Below, piece by piece: positions 1-6,136 of a stretch of DNA of 10,738 nt. How positions within the stretch are numbered: the stretch's first letter is position 1; each line of letters starts with the position of its first letter. A program made the translations under genes and the position numbers. This DNA comes from Embleya sp040605455 (GTDB lineage: Bacteria; Actinomycetota; Actinomycetes; Streptomycetales; Streptomycetaceae). The DNA lies in the NCBI RefSeq assembly GCF_040605455.1, contig NZ_JBEXCV010000228.1:1-10738 (forward strand), written 5' to 3'. Below the pieces are notes generated by a model that had not been told where the DNA came from, searched no databases, and was given only the letters and a program-made list of their open reading frames with translations.

Positions 1-2
1 CG

Positions 3-569
3 ACGCCCACCATCGGCGCGCCGGTCGGCAGCGGACCGGCCGCGGCGGGGCCCGCATCGGTGCCGTCCGCAGCGACCGACGCACGGGTGGACACGCTTGT
101 CCCGACGAACCCGCCGGGCGGTTTTCGCCGGATGACCGCGCGCGGCGCGTTCACCGTCCTGGTCCCGGCCGACTGGTCCGTGCGCGACGCCGCCGGCGAA
201 CGGGTCTACTACCGCTCCCCGGACGACCTGTACCGCTTGGGCGTGCGTCCCGACGCGTCCGACGCGAAGGGCGATCCGTGCGGCGAGTTGGCCGTACAGG
301 CATCCAAGGGCCTGGGACCGGGCACTTTCATCGGAAACGGAACGGACTACCATCAGATCCGCCTCGCGTGCACCACGGTGCACGGACAGGTCGCCGGTCT
401 CTGGGAGTTCACCTGGAACGACCGGGGCTCCGTGCGCCGCTCGATCAACATGCGCTTCGTCGAGGAGGGCCGGACCTGGGACTTCTGGGTCTCCGGCCCG
501 GACTCCGGTTCGGCGCTGGTGCGTTCGGCCTTCGATACGGCCCGGGAGAGTTTCGCGCCGGGTGGCTGA
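3..569 (+). CDS. C-terminal part of a secreted or membrane-anchored protein, probably a Ser/Thr kinase (5' end outside window)
   Basis: The frame is open from the first complete codon at 3 to the TGA at 567-569, so the gene starts before the window; the ATG and GTG codons seen inside are probably not starts. The visible part begins with an Ala/Pro/Gly-rich linker of about 40 residues, typical of the segment after a membrane span. A compact domain of about 150 residues follows. This domain resembles the end of the kinase at 2565-4415: both have a GF or aGFslfVP-type start, a Y(Y)R motif, an invariant WEFTWN and an Ala/Phe-rich final helix. By that similarity and by position I infer the C-terminal extracellular domain of a third receptor-type Ser/Thr protein kinase. 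Two cysteines (GDPCGE and RLACTT) are present that the other copy lacks and could form an extracytoplasmic disulfide. The kinase domain itself is not visible, so a plain lipoprotein or anchored protein remains possible. Confidence 0.8.
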   Translation, partial: TPTIGAPVGSGPAAAGPASVPSAATDARVDTLVPTNPPGGFRRMTARGAFTVLVPADWSVRDAAGERVYYRSPDDLYRLGVRPDASDAKGDPCGELAVQASKGLGPGTFIGNGTDYHQIRLACTTVHGQVAGLWEFTWNDRGSVRRSINMRFVEEGRTWDFWVSGPDSGSALVRSAFDTARESFAPGG

Positions 570-680
570 ACGAACCCCCTGGGGCGGAACCTTCGGAGCA
601 CGCCAAACGTCCTACACGTGACGCCAATGACGCGCCGACAGGGCGGATCGTGAGGTGTCCACGGTCTTGGGGAGGACCTC

Positions 681-2345
681 GTGGCACACGACAGCGGCAT
701 GCACGGCCGCTTGGTGGATGGGCGCTATCGGCTGGGCGAACCACTGGGCCGGGGCGGGATGGGCACGGTCTGGCTCGCCTTCGACGAACTGCTGCGCCGG
801 GACGTCGCGGTCAAGGAGGTCCGGATACCGGACGACCTGGACGAGATGGAGACCCAGGGGCGCTGCGAGCGCGCACTGCGCGAGGCCCGTGCGGCGGCCC
901 GGATCACCCATCCCAACGTGGTCACCATCTTCGATGTCGCCGAGGACGACGGACGCCCGTGGATCGTGATGGAGTTGGTCCGCGCTCCCTCGCTCACCGA
1001 CGTGCTGGACGAAGGCCGGATGGCCCCGCACGAGGCGGCCGAGGTCGGCTTGGCGGTGCTTGCCGCACTGCGCGCCGCGCGTGCCGCCGACGTGCTGCAC
1101 CGGGACGTGAAACCCAGCAACATCCTGATGGCGCCCGGCGGTCGGATCGTGCTGACCGACTTCGGCATCGCCACCGTGGCCGGTTCGGTCACGCTCACCG
1201 CGACCGGGATGCTGGTCGGCTCGCCCGAATACCTCGCGCCGGAACGGGTGCTCGGGCGTCGGCCCGGCCCCGCCTCGGACCTGTGGTCGCTCGGGGTGAC
1301 GCTGTATCAGGCGGTGGAGGGTTTCTCGCCGTTCCGGCGCACCGGCGCGATGGACACGCTCAGCGCCGTGCTCACCGACGAGCCCGCGCCGCCGCACCGA
1401 TCCGACGCGTTGTGGCCGGCCATCGAGGGGCTGCTGCGCAAGGACCCGCTGGAGCGGATCGACGAGGACGAGACCGAACGACTGCTGATGGCGGCTCTGG
1501 TCGGCGGTGGTGTGCCGGCTTTCGAGGAGCCGGGCGTGGACCTGCCGATTCCGCCGGGCACCGCGACGGTGGAGGACCCCGGCGGTGTGCGGGGCGTCAC
1601 TCACTCGTCCTGGCAGCCGGAGCCGCAGCAGAGCCCGCAGACCCCGCCGGTGTGGCAGCAGGCGCCGCCGGTGACCCCGGCACCGCCGTTCGGCGCGGTG
1701 AGTCGGGCCGACCCGGAGGGACCGACCGGCGGCTACCCGATGACCGGGGCACACGCGTACTCGCCCGCCGACGCGCTGCACGATTCGGCCACCGCCGACG
1801 ACCGGCCCAACCCGGTACTGATCGGCGCTCCCACCGGCCCCTCGGCGCCGAATGCCGCAGCCAAGAAGCGGCGCCGGACCGTGGTGCTCGGCACCATGGT
1901 CGCCGCCGCCGTGACCGCGTTGGCGATCTGGGTGCCCTCTGCGCTGGGTGAGCAGGGCGGCGGCTCGGACTCGCCCGGGAAGAGCGACGCGTCGCAGGGC
2001 GCCCCGGCCGGCCTCGACGCGCCGAGCACCGGCACCCGCAGGGACACTTCGCGCCCCACCAGCGGCACCTCGGGCGGCACCGGGCAGATCGACACCGGGA
2101 CGTCCGGCAACAGCAGCCAGGGCGGTGGATCGACCCGCACCACGCGGCCGACCCACGCCGGCACGGGAACGGCCCGCCCGTCCACCACGGCCCCGACCAT
2201 GTCGCGACCGCCGACCACCAGCCGACCGCCGGTCACGAGTTCGGCGCCGGTGACCCGTTCGCCGATCGACACGTCCAAGGGCGGCAGCGGTGGTGCGCAG
2301 AGCGGCGCACCGCGGGAGCAGGGCGGTGCGAGTACGACGAACTGA
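681..2345 (+). CDS. Transmembrane Ser/Thr protein kinase, PknB-type, with Ser/Thr/Pro/Gly-rich extracellular tail
   Basis: 554 residues. It phosphorylates Ser/Thr on target proteins at the inner face of the membrane. Kinase motifs in order: Gly-rich loop GRGGMGTV (23-30), VAVKEV with catalytic Lys45, helix-C Glu68 in ALREAR, HRDVKPSNIL with catalytic Asp142, DFG 160-162, activation loop with Thr residues 171-175, SPEYLAPE (APE 186-188) and DLWSLG (200-205). All catalytic residues are present, so it should be active. A Pro/Gln-rich juxtamembrane region (about 290-395) leads to a basic KKRRR stop and a single hydrophobic span at about 400-420. The outside part (about 424-554) is low-complexity Ser/Thr/Gly/Pro with no PASTA repeats and no WEFTWN domain. 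The GTG at 681 is chosen because GGAGG lies at 671-675, and because the resulting N-terminus (MAHDSG..GRLVDGRYRLG) matches that of the next kinase. The substrate is unknown. Confidence 0.96.
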   Translation: MAHDSGMHGRLVDGRYRLGEPLGRGGMGTVWLAFDELLRRDVAVKEVRIPDDLDEMETQGRCERALREARAAARITHPNVVTIFDVAEDDGRPWIVMELVRAPSLTDVLDEGRMAPHEAAEVGLAVLAALRAARAADVLHRDVKPSNILMAPGGRIVLTDFGIATVAGSVTLTATGMLVGSPEYLAPERVLGRRPGPASDLWSLGVTLYQAVEGFSPFRRTGAMDTLSAVLTDEPAPPHRSDALWPAIEGLLRKDPLERIDEDETERLLMAALVGGGVPAFEEPGVDLPIPPGTATVEDPGGVRGVTHSSWQPEPQQSPQTPPVWQQAPPVTPAPPFGAVSRADPEGPTGGYPMTGAHAYSPADALHDSATADDRPNPVLIGAPTGPSAPNAAAKKRRRTVVLGTMVAAAVTALAIWVPSALGEQGGGSDSPGKSDASQGAPAGLDAPSTGTRRDTSRPTSGTSGGTGQIDTGTSGNSSQGGGSTRTTRPTHAGTGTARPSTTAPTMSRPPTTSRPPVTSSAPVTRSPIDTSKGGSGGAQSGAPREQGGASTTN

Positions 2346-2384
2346 CCAGGTGCGAGCCACACGCGGACCCGCCTGCCGGCCGAC

Positions 2385-2421
2385 CCGACGGTCGCCGCGG
2401 GCCGGGCCGGCGACCCGTCGG
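2385..2421 (+). terminator. Strong hairpin after the second kinase gene, probable terminator
   Basis: The arms 2385-2397 (CCGACGGTCGCCG) and 2408-2421 (CGGCGACCCGTCGG) pair over 13 bp with one bulged C and a 10-nt loop. The hairpin starts 40 nt after the kinase stop codon. No U-tract follows. Many high-GC actinomycete terminators lack one, so termination is likely but not certain. The rest of the 219-bp gap to the next kinase holds a 12-bp palindrome ACCCGCGCGGGT (2437-2448) and two -10-like hexamers (see the promoter entry). Confidence 0.55.
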
Positions 2422-2501
2422 CGCGGATTCGAGTGGACCCGCGCGGGTGGTCGGCGCACCCGAGGTTTCGATCCGCTCGCCGAACCCGGGGCCGTCGCAT
2501 C

Positions 2502-2522
2502 TAATGTGACGGGTTCTAGTCT
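2502..2522 (+). promoter_or_regulatory. Candidate -10 hexamers for the kinase at 2565
   Basis: Two TAnnnT hexamers lie in a locally A/T-richer patch upstream of the kinase: TAATGT (2502-2507) and TAGTCT (2517-2522). Either would give a leader of roughly 35-60 nt before GTG 2565. No good TTGAC-like -35 is seen at 16-19 nt upstream of either, so this is a weak call based on position and base composition. Confidence 0.3.
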
Positions 2523-2564
2523 GGTGATGGCCGGCGGAACAGTCGGTTGACGCGGGGAGGGTAC

Positions 2565-4415
2565 GTGGCACAAACCGGGGGCACGCGCGGCCGGATCGTC
2601 GGCGGGCGCTACCGGTTGGGCACCATGCTCGGCCGAGGCGGCATGGGCACGGTGTGGCGTGCCGTGGACGAGATGCTGCACCGCGACGTCGCGATCAAGG
2701 AATTGCGGCTTCCGGACCACCTCGACGACGAGGAGAAGGACCTCGCCCGCGAGCGCACGCTGCGCGAGGCCCGCACGGCCGCCCGGATCGGTCACCCCAA
2801 CGTGGTCACCATCCACGACGTGGTCGAGGACGGCGGCATCCCGTGGATCGTGATGGAGCTGGTCGAGGCCCAATCGCTCGCCGAGATCCTGGAGACCCAG
2901 GGCACGCTGACCCCGGCGGACGCCGCCGAACTCGGTCTCAAGGTGCTCGACGCGCTGCTCGCCGCCGACGAGAAGGGCGTGGTGCACCGCGACGTAAAGC
3001 CCGCGAACATCCTGGTCACCGCGCACGGGCGGGTGGTGCTCACCGACTTCGGCATCGCCACCGCGACCGGCACCGCGACGCTCACCACGACCGGCATGCT
3101 GGTCGGCTCGCCGGACTTCCTGGCACCCGAGCGCGCCGAGGGCAAGCGGCCGTTGCTCGCCGCCGACCTGTGGTCGCTGGCGATCGTGCTCTACATGGCG
3201 GTGGAGGGTCGGAATCCGTTCCGCCGGGGCACGATGATCAGCACCCTGAACGCGATCTTGACCGATCAGGCCGATCCGCCCCGGCACGCGGGCGGGCTCG
3301 AAGCGGTGATCGCCGGCTGGTTGATCAAGGACCAGGACCAGCGGATGGGCGCCGAGGAGGGAGCCCGGATTCTGCGCGAGGTGGCCGACTCGACGCCGTC
3401 CCGGCAGTTCGACGCGGTACCGCCGCCGCCCGCACACAGCCCCGCGCCGCCCGAGCAGCCGACCACGCCGGCCGGGGCGTACGACTCGCACCGGCACGCG
3501 CAGCCCGGATCCGACAGCGGCGCGGCCCAGCACCCGGGCGGCAACACGCCGCCCGGCGCGTGGTCGCAGCCGGGGTATTCGCCCGCCGACTCGGGGAGTT
3601 CGGCGACCCGCACCGCCTCGATGGTCGGTGGGCCGCCGCATCCACCGCAGACCCCGCCGGAGCCGTACCGCCCGGTGCCGGAGCCTCGACGCGGCGGCAC
3701 CGGTCGCGTCGTCGCGGTCGTGGCGCTCGTGGTCGCGCTGATCGTGGGCGGGGTCGTGGTGGGGATCGTGGTCACCAGGAAGGACGGCAAGGACGACACG
3801 GCGGCCACGAATCCGCCGGTGTCGCAAGGGGCCACGACGACCCCGCCGGGCCAATCCCCCAGTCCCACCGCGTCCACCGGTGGGGCCGTGGTGCCACCGG
3901 CCAAGCCGCCGTCGCAGGGCGGCCAGGACGGCGGCACGGCCGCGCCGACCACGCTGCCGGGCTACGTGTGGACGAAGGACGCGGCGGGCTTCAGCCTGTT
4001 CGTACCGTCCGGCGCCAAACGCGAGGTGACCGGGGCGCAGAAGGACCAGGTCGACTACCGCACCGCCGACGGCAAGGTGTTGATCCGGATCGGCATGACC
4101 AAGGTCGGCGGGAACCCGCTCGCCAACTTCCACACCAACGAGACGAGCTTCAAGTCCGCCTACCCGACCTACAACCAGGTCCAGCTCAAGGACTACGCCG
4201 GATATCGGCCGGGCTGGCAGGCGGCGGTCTGGGAGTTCACCTGGAACGGCGACCCGCTCGCCACCGGCACCAAGAAGCCGGCGCACGCCATGGACCTGGG
4301 CATCGTCACCGACCGGAACACCGACTACGCGATCTACGTCGCGTCGTACGAAACCGACTGGTCCAAGGCACACGACGCGTTCCAGAACGTCGCGGCCTAT
4401 TTCAAGCAGAACTGA
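2565..4415 (+). CDS. Transmembrane Ser/Thr protein kinase with C-terminal extracellular WEFTWN domain
   Basis: 616 residues from the GTG at 2565, which has GGGAGG at 2555-2560. The in-frame TTG at 2547 would add six residues but has no ribosome site, and the shorter N-terminus (MAQTGGTRGRIVGGRYRLG) aligns with the kinase upstream. Kinase motifs: GRGGMGTV 23-30, VAIKEL with Lys45, helix-C Glu68, HRDVKPANIL with Asp143, DFG 162-164, APE 187-189 and DLWSL 201-205. A Pro-rich juxtamembrane stretch (about 285-375) precedes one strongly hydrophobic span (about 381-403), then TRKDGKDD and a Thr/Pro/Gly linker to about 465. Residues 466-616 form a folded domain without cysteines, with WEFTWN, that is related to the end of the gene at 3-569. 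It is probably a ligand- or protein-sensing module; its ligand is unknown. The catalytic domain is intact and closely related to the preceding kinase, consistent with tandem duplication. Confidence 0.96.
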   Translation: MAQTGGTRGRIVGGRYRLGTMLGRGGMGTVWRAVDEMLHRDVAIKELRLPDHLDDEEKDLARERTLREARTAARIGHPNVVTIHDVVEDGGIPWIVMELVEAQSLAEILETQGTLTPADAAELGLKVLDALLAADEKGVVHRDVKPANILVTAHGRVVLTDFGIATATGTATLTTTGMLVGSPDFLAPERAEGKRPLLAADLWSLAIVLYMAVEGRNPFRRGTMISTLNAILTDQADPPRHAGGLEAVIAGWLIKDQDQRMGAEEGARILREVADSTPSRQFDAVPPPPAHSPAPPEQPTTPAGAYDSHRHAQPGSDSGAAQHPGGNTPPGAWSQPGYSPADSGSSATRTASMVGGPPHPPQTPPEPYRPVPEPRRGGTGRVVAVVALVVALIVGGVVVGIVVTRKDGKDDTAATNPPVSQGATTTPPGQSPSPTASTGGAVVPPAKPPSQGGQDGGTAAPTTLPGYVWTKDAAGFSLFVPSGAKREVTGAQKDQVDYRTADGKVLIRIGMTKVGGNPLANFHTNETSFKSAYPTYNQVQLKDYAGYRPGWQAAVWEFTWNGDPLATGTKKPAHAMDLGIVTDRNTDYAIYVASYETDWSKAHDAFQNVAAYFKQN

Positions 4416-4472
4416 GCTTTCAAGCAGAACTGAGCTTTTCACGCAGGACTGAGCCTTCACGCAGGACTGAGC
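4400..4472 (+). repeat. Four tandem 18-19 bp repeats spanning the kinase stop codon
   Basis: TTTCAAGCAGAACTGAGC occurs twice in tandem with no mismatch (4400-4417, 4418-4435). Two diverged copies follow: 4436-4454 and 4455-4472, both containing TTCACGCAGGACTGAGC. The first copy contains the last codons and the TGA of the kinase (Phe-Lys-Gln-Asn-stop), so the terminal coding sequence was duplicated downstream. Each of the first two copies carries an in-frame TGA. Slippage or unequal exchange would explain it, and no function is evident. Confidence 0.85.
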
Positions 4473-4507
4473 GACCGCTACGAACGAGCGGCCGACGGGA
4501 CCGAGGG

Positions 4508-4530
4508 GCCGACCCGACCGGGCGGTCGGC
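4508..4530 (+). terminator. Hairpin in the gap between kinase and oxidoreductase, possible terminator
   Basis: GCCGACC (4508-4514) pairs with GGTCGGC (4524-4530) around a 9-nt loop, about 92 nt after the kinase stop. It is a moderate GC stem without a U-tract. It could terminate kinase transcription, but a chance hairpin cannot be excluded at this G+C content. Confidence 0.35.
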
Positions 4531-4596
4531 GGAACCGAACGGCCGCCGGACCCAGGCGCGTGGCGTCGCCCACCGAATCATCGGATCCCGGCGGGG

Positions 4597-4628
4597 TACG
4601 GTGCGAACTACCCAACCCCACCCGGAGG
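4597..4628 (+). promoter_or_regulatory. Candidate -10 and ribosome binding site of the oxidoreductase
   Basis: TACGGT (4597-4602) fits the actinomycete TAnnnT -10 pattern and would start a transcript near 4609, giving a leader of about 25 nt. No convincing -35 is present. GGAGG at 4624-4628 lies five bases before the GTG at 4634 and fixes that start. Confidence 0.4.
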
Positions 4629-4633
4629 TACCC

Positions 4634-6019
4634 GTGAGCCCGCAGTCCACCGACCACATCGACGTCGACGTGATCGTCCTCGGTCTCGGCGTGGGTGGTG
4701 AGGCCGTCGCCGGCAACCTGGCCACAGCCGGGCTCGACGTGGTGGGCATCGAGGACGGCCTGGTCGGCGGCGAGTGTCCGTACTGGGGCTGTATCCCGTC
4801 CAAGGCGATGGTGCACGCGGCCGGCGAGGCCCGGCACCAGGAGCACCCGGACTGGTCGAAGGTCGCCGCGAGGGTGCGTGAGTTGACCGCCGACTGGGAC
4901 GATCGGGCGGCCGTGGACCGGCTGGTCGACAAGGGCATGACGTTCGTTCGGGGCGCCGGCCGCATCACCGACGTGAACATGGTCGAGGCGACCGACGCCG
5001 AGGGCATCGTGCGGCGCTTCCGGGCCCGGCACGCGATCGTGGTCGGGACCGGCACGAAGGCGTTCATCCCGCCGATCGAGGGCCTGGCGGACACCCCGTT
5101 GTGGACCAACCGCGAGGCGATCGAGGCCGACCAGGCACCGCGCTCGCTCGCGGTGCTCGGCGGCGGCGCGATCGGCCTGGAACTCGCCCAGGTGTTCGCC
5201 CGGTTCGGCACGCACGTGACGATCGTGGAGAACGGCGACCGGGTGCTGGCCGTCGAGGATCCCGAATCCTCGGACCTGGCCGAGTGGGCGCTGAGTGAGG
5301 ACGGCGTGGAGATCCACTTGGGCGCACGGGCCGAGCGGGTCGCGCACGACGGCAAGACCTTCACCCTCTCGCTGTCCGACGGGCGCTCGATCGAGGCGGA
5401 GAAGCTGCTGGTGGCCACCGGCCGCCGGGCGGATCTGACCGCTCTCGGCGCCGAGGCGCTCGGTGTCGACCCGCACGCGCACGCGCTGCCGGTGGACGGG
5501 CAGTTGCGGGTGCGGCCCGGTGGCGAGCCGCCGGCGGTCTGGGCGGTCGGCGACATCACCGGGCAGGGCGCGTTTACCCATGTGGCGATGTACCAGTCGA
5601 CCATCGCCACGAAGGCGATCCTGCACAAGGTCGGACGCGGTGCGGCGGGTCCCGACGCCGACCACAGCGCGCTGCCGAGGGTGACGTTCGTGGACCCGGA
5701 GATCGGCGCGGTGGGCCTGACGGAGCACCAAGCCCGGGCCGCCGGCATCGACGTGCGGATCGGCATCGCCGATCTGGCCGCCTCCTCGCGCGGGCACATC
5801 ACCGGTGCACGGGGCTTCGTGAAGGTGATCGAGGACGCCGACCGGGGTGTGCTCGTCGGCGCGACCGCCGCGGGTCCGGCCGGCGGCGAGATTCTGGGCG
5901 CGCTCGTGGTGGCCGTCCGTGCGGCGGTGCCGGTGGCCACACTGCGGGACATGATGTACGCGTATCCGACCTACCACCGCACGATCGAATCGGCGCTGGC
6001 GGATCTCGACACGGACTGA
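4634..6019 (+). CDS. FAD-dependent pyridine nucleotide-disulfide oxidoreductase (dihydrolipoyl dehydrogenase-like, lacks the His dyad)
   Basis: 461 residues, the normal length for the class I flavoprotein disulfide reductase family (lipoamide dehydrogenase, glutathione and mercuric reductases). The N-terminal FAD Rossmann motif is GLGVGG (17-22). The redox-active disulfide motif GGECPYWGCIPSK gives Cys48 and Cys53. A second nucleotide-binding motif GGGAIG (176-181) is followed by Glu199 at the end of the next strand, which favours NAD(H). ATGRR (261-265) and AVGD (304-307) are the usual FAD contacts. At the C-terminus, where lipoamide dehydrogenase has HxHPTxxE, this protein has YAYPTYHR (442-449), so the proton-relay His is replaced by Tyr. 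It is therefore probably not a housekeeping Lpd; a quinone, thiol or other disulfide reductase is more likely. No 2-oxoacid dehydrogenase genes are nearby. It has its own ribosome site and a 117-bp gap before the next gene. The frame is open far upstream, but GTG 4634 is well supported. Confidence 0.93.
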   Translation: MSPQSTDHIDVDVIVLGLGVGGEAVAGNLATAGLDVVGIEDGLVGGECPYWGCIPSKAMVHAAGEARHQEHPDWSKVAARVRELTADWDDRAAVDRLVDKGMTFVRGAGRITDVNMVEATDAEGIVRRFRARHAIVVGTGTKAFIPPIEGLADTPLWTNREAIEADQAPRSLAVLGGGAIGLELAQVFARFGTHVTIVENGDRVLAVEDPESSDLAEWALSEDGVEIHLGARAERVAHDGKTFTLSLSDGRSIEAEKLLVATGRRADLTALGAEALGVDPHAHALPVDGQLRVRPGGEPPAVWAVGDITGQGAFTHVAMYQSTIATKAILHKVGRGAAGPDADHSALPRVTFVDPEIGAVGLTEHQARAAGIDVRIGIADLAASSRGHITGARGFVKVIEDADRGVLVGATAAGPAGGEILGALVVAVRAAVPVATLRDMMYAYPTYHRTIESALADLDTD

Positions 6020-6066
6020 GCGCGGCGGGGCGGGCGAGGGCTTTCGGTCGGTCGTTCGGGGTGGGT

Positions 6067-6085
6067 GTGCGGATTGTGTCCGCAC
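6067..6085 (+). terminator. Perfect 7-bp hairpin between the oxidoreductase and gabD2
   Basis: GTGCGGA (6067-6073) and TCCGCAC (6079-6085) form a perfect stem with a 5-nt loop. It lies 48 nt after the oxidoreductase stop and 16 nt upstream of the -35 of the gabD2 promoter. It could be a weak terminator or, read as an inverted repeat in DNA, a regulator site for gabD2. Confidence 0.35.
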
Positions 6086-6100
6086 TCGCGGCGGCGGTCC

Positions 6101-6136
6101 TTGTTACCGGCAAGTAGTGCTGTCTACGCTGGTGCC
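6101..6136 (+). promoter_or_regulatory. Predicted gabD2 promoter giving a leaderless transcript
   Basis: TTGTTA (6101-6106) and TACGCT (6125-6130) are separated by 18 bp and fit the -35/-10 pattern of vegetative actinomycete promoters. The -10 ends six bases before the ATG at 6137, so the predicted start site falls on the A of the start codon. No Shine-Dalgarno sequence precedes the ATG, as expected for a leaderless mRNA. Confidence 0.6.

Noticed and set aside
608..623. CGTC..CACGTG..GACG inverted repeat upstream of the second kinase gene
   Set aside because: Only four-base arms around an off-centre CACGTG. This is expected by chance at this base composition, and no -10 lies nearby.
2547..2564. 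TTG start for the third kinase gene
   Set aside because: No ribosome site precedes it, whereas GTG 2565 has GGGAGG and gives an N-terminus matching the neighbouring kinase.
612..4460. 1282-codon open frame on the minus strand across both kinases
   Set aside because: It lies opposite two unmistakable kinase genes and is Arg/Gly/Pro-rich with no recognisable domain. Long antisense frames are normal in high-GC coding DNA.
2654..4633. Upstream extension of the oxidoreductase frame to 2654
   Set aside because: The extension is a shifted reading of the kinase gene with Arg-rich sequence. GTG 4634 has a proper ribosome site and matches the family N-terminus.
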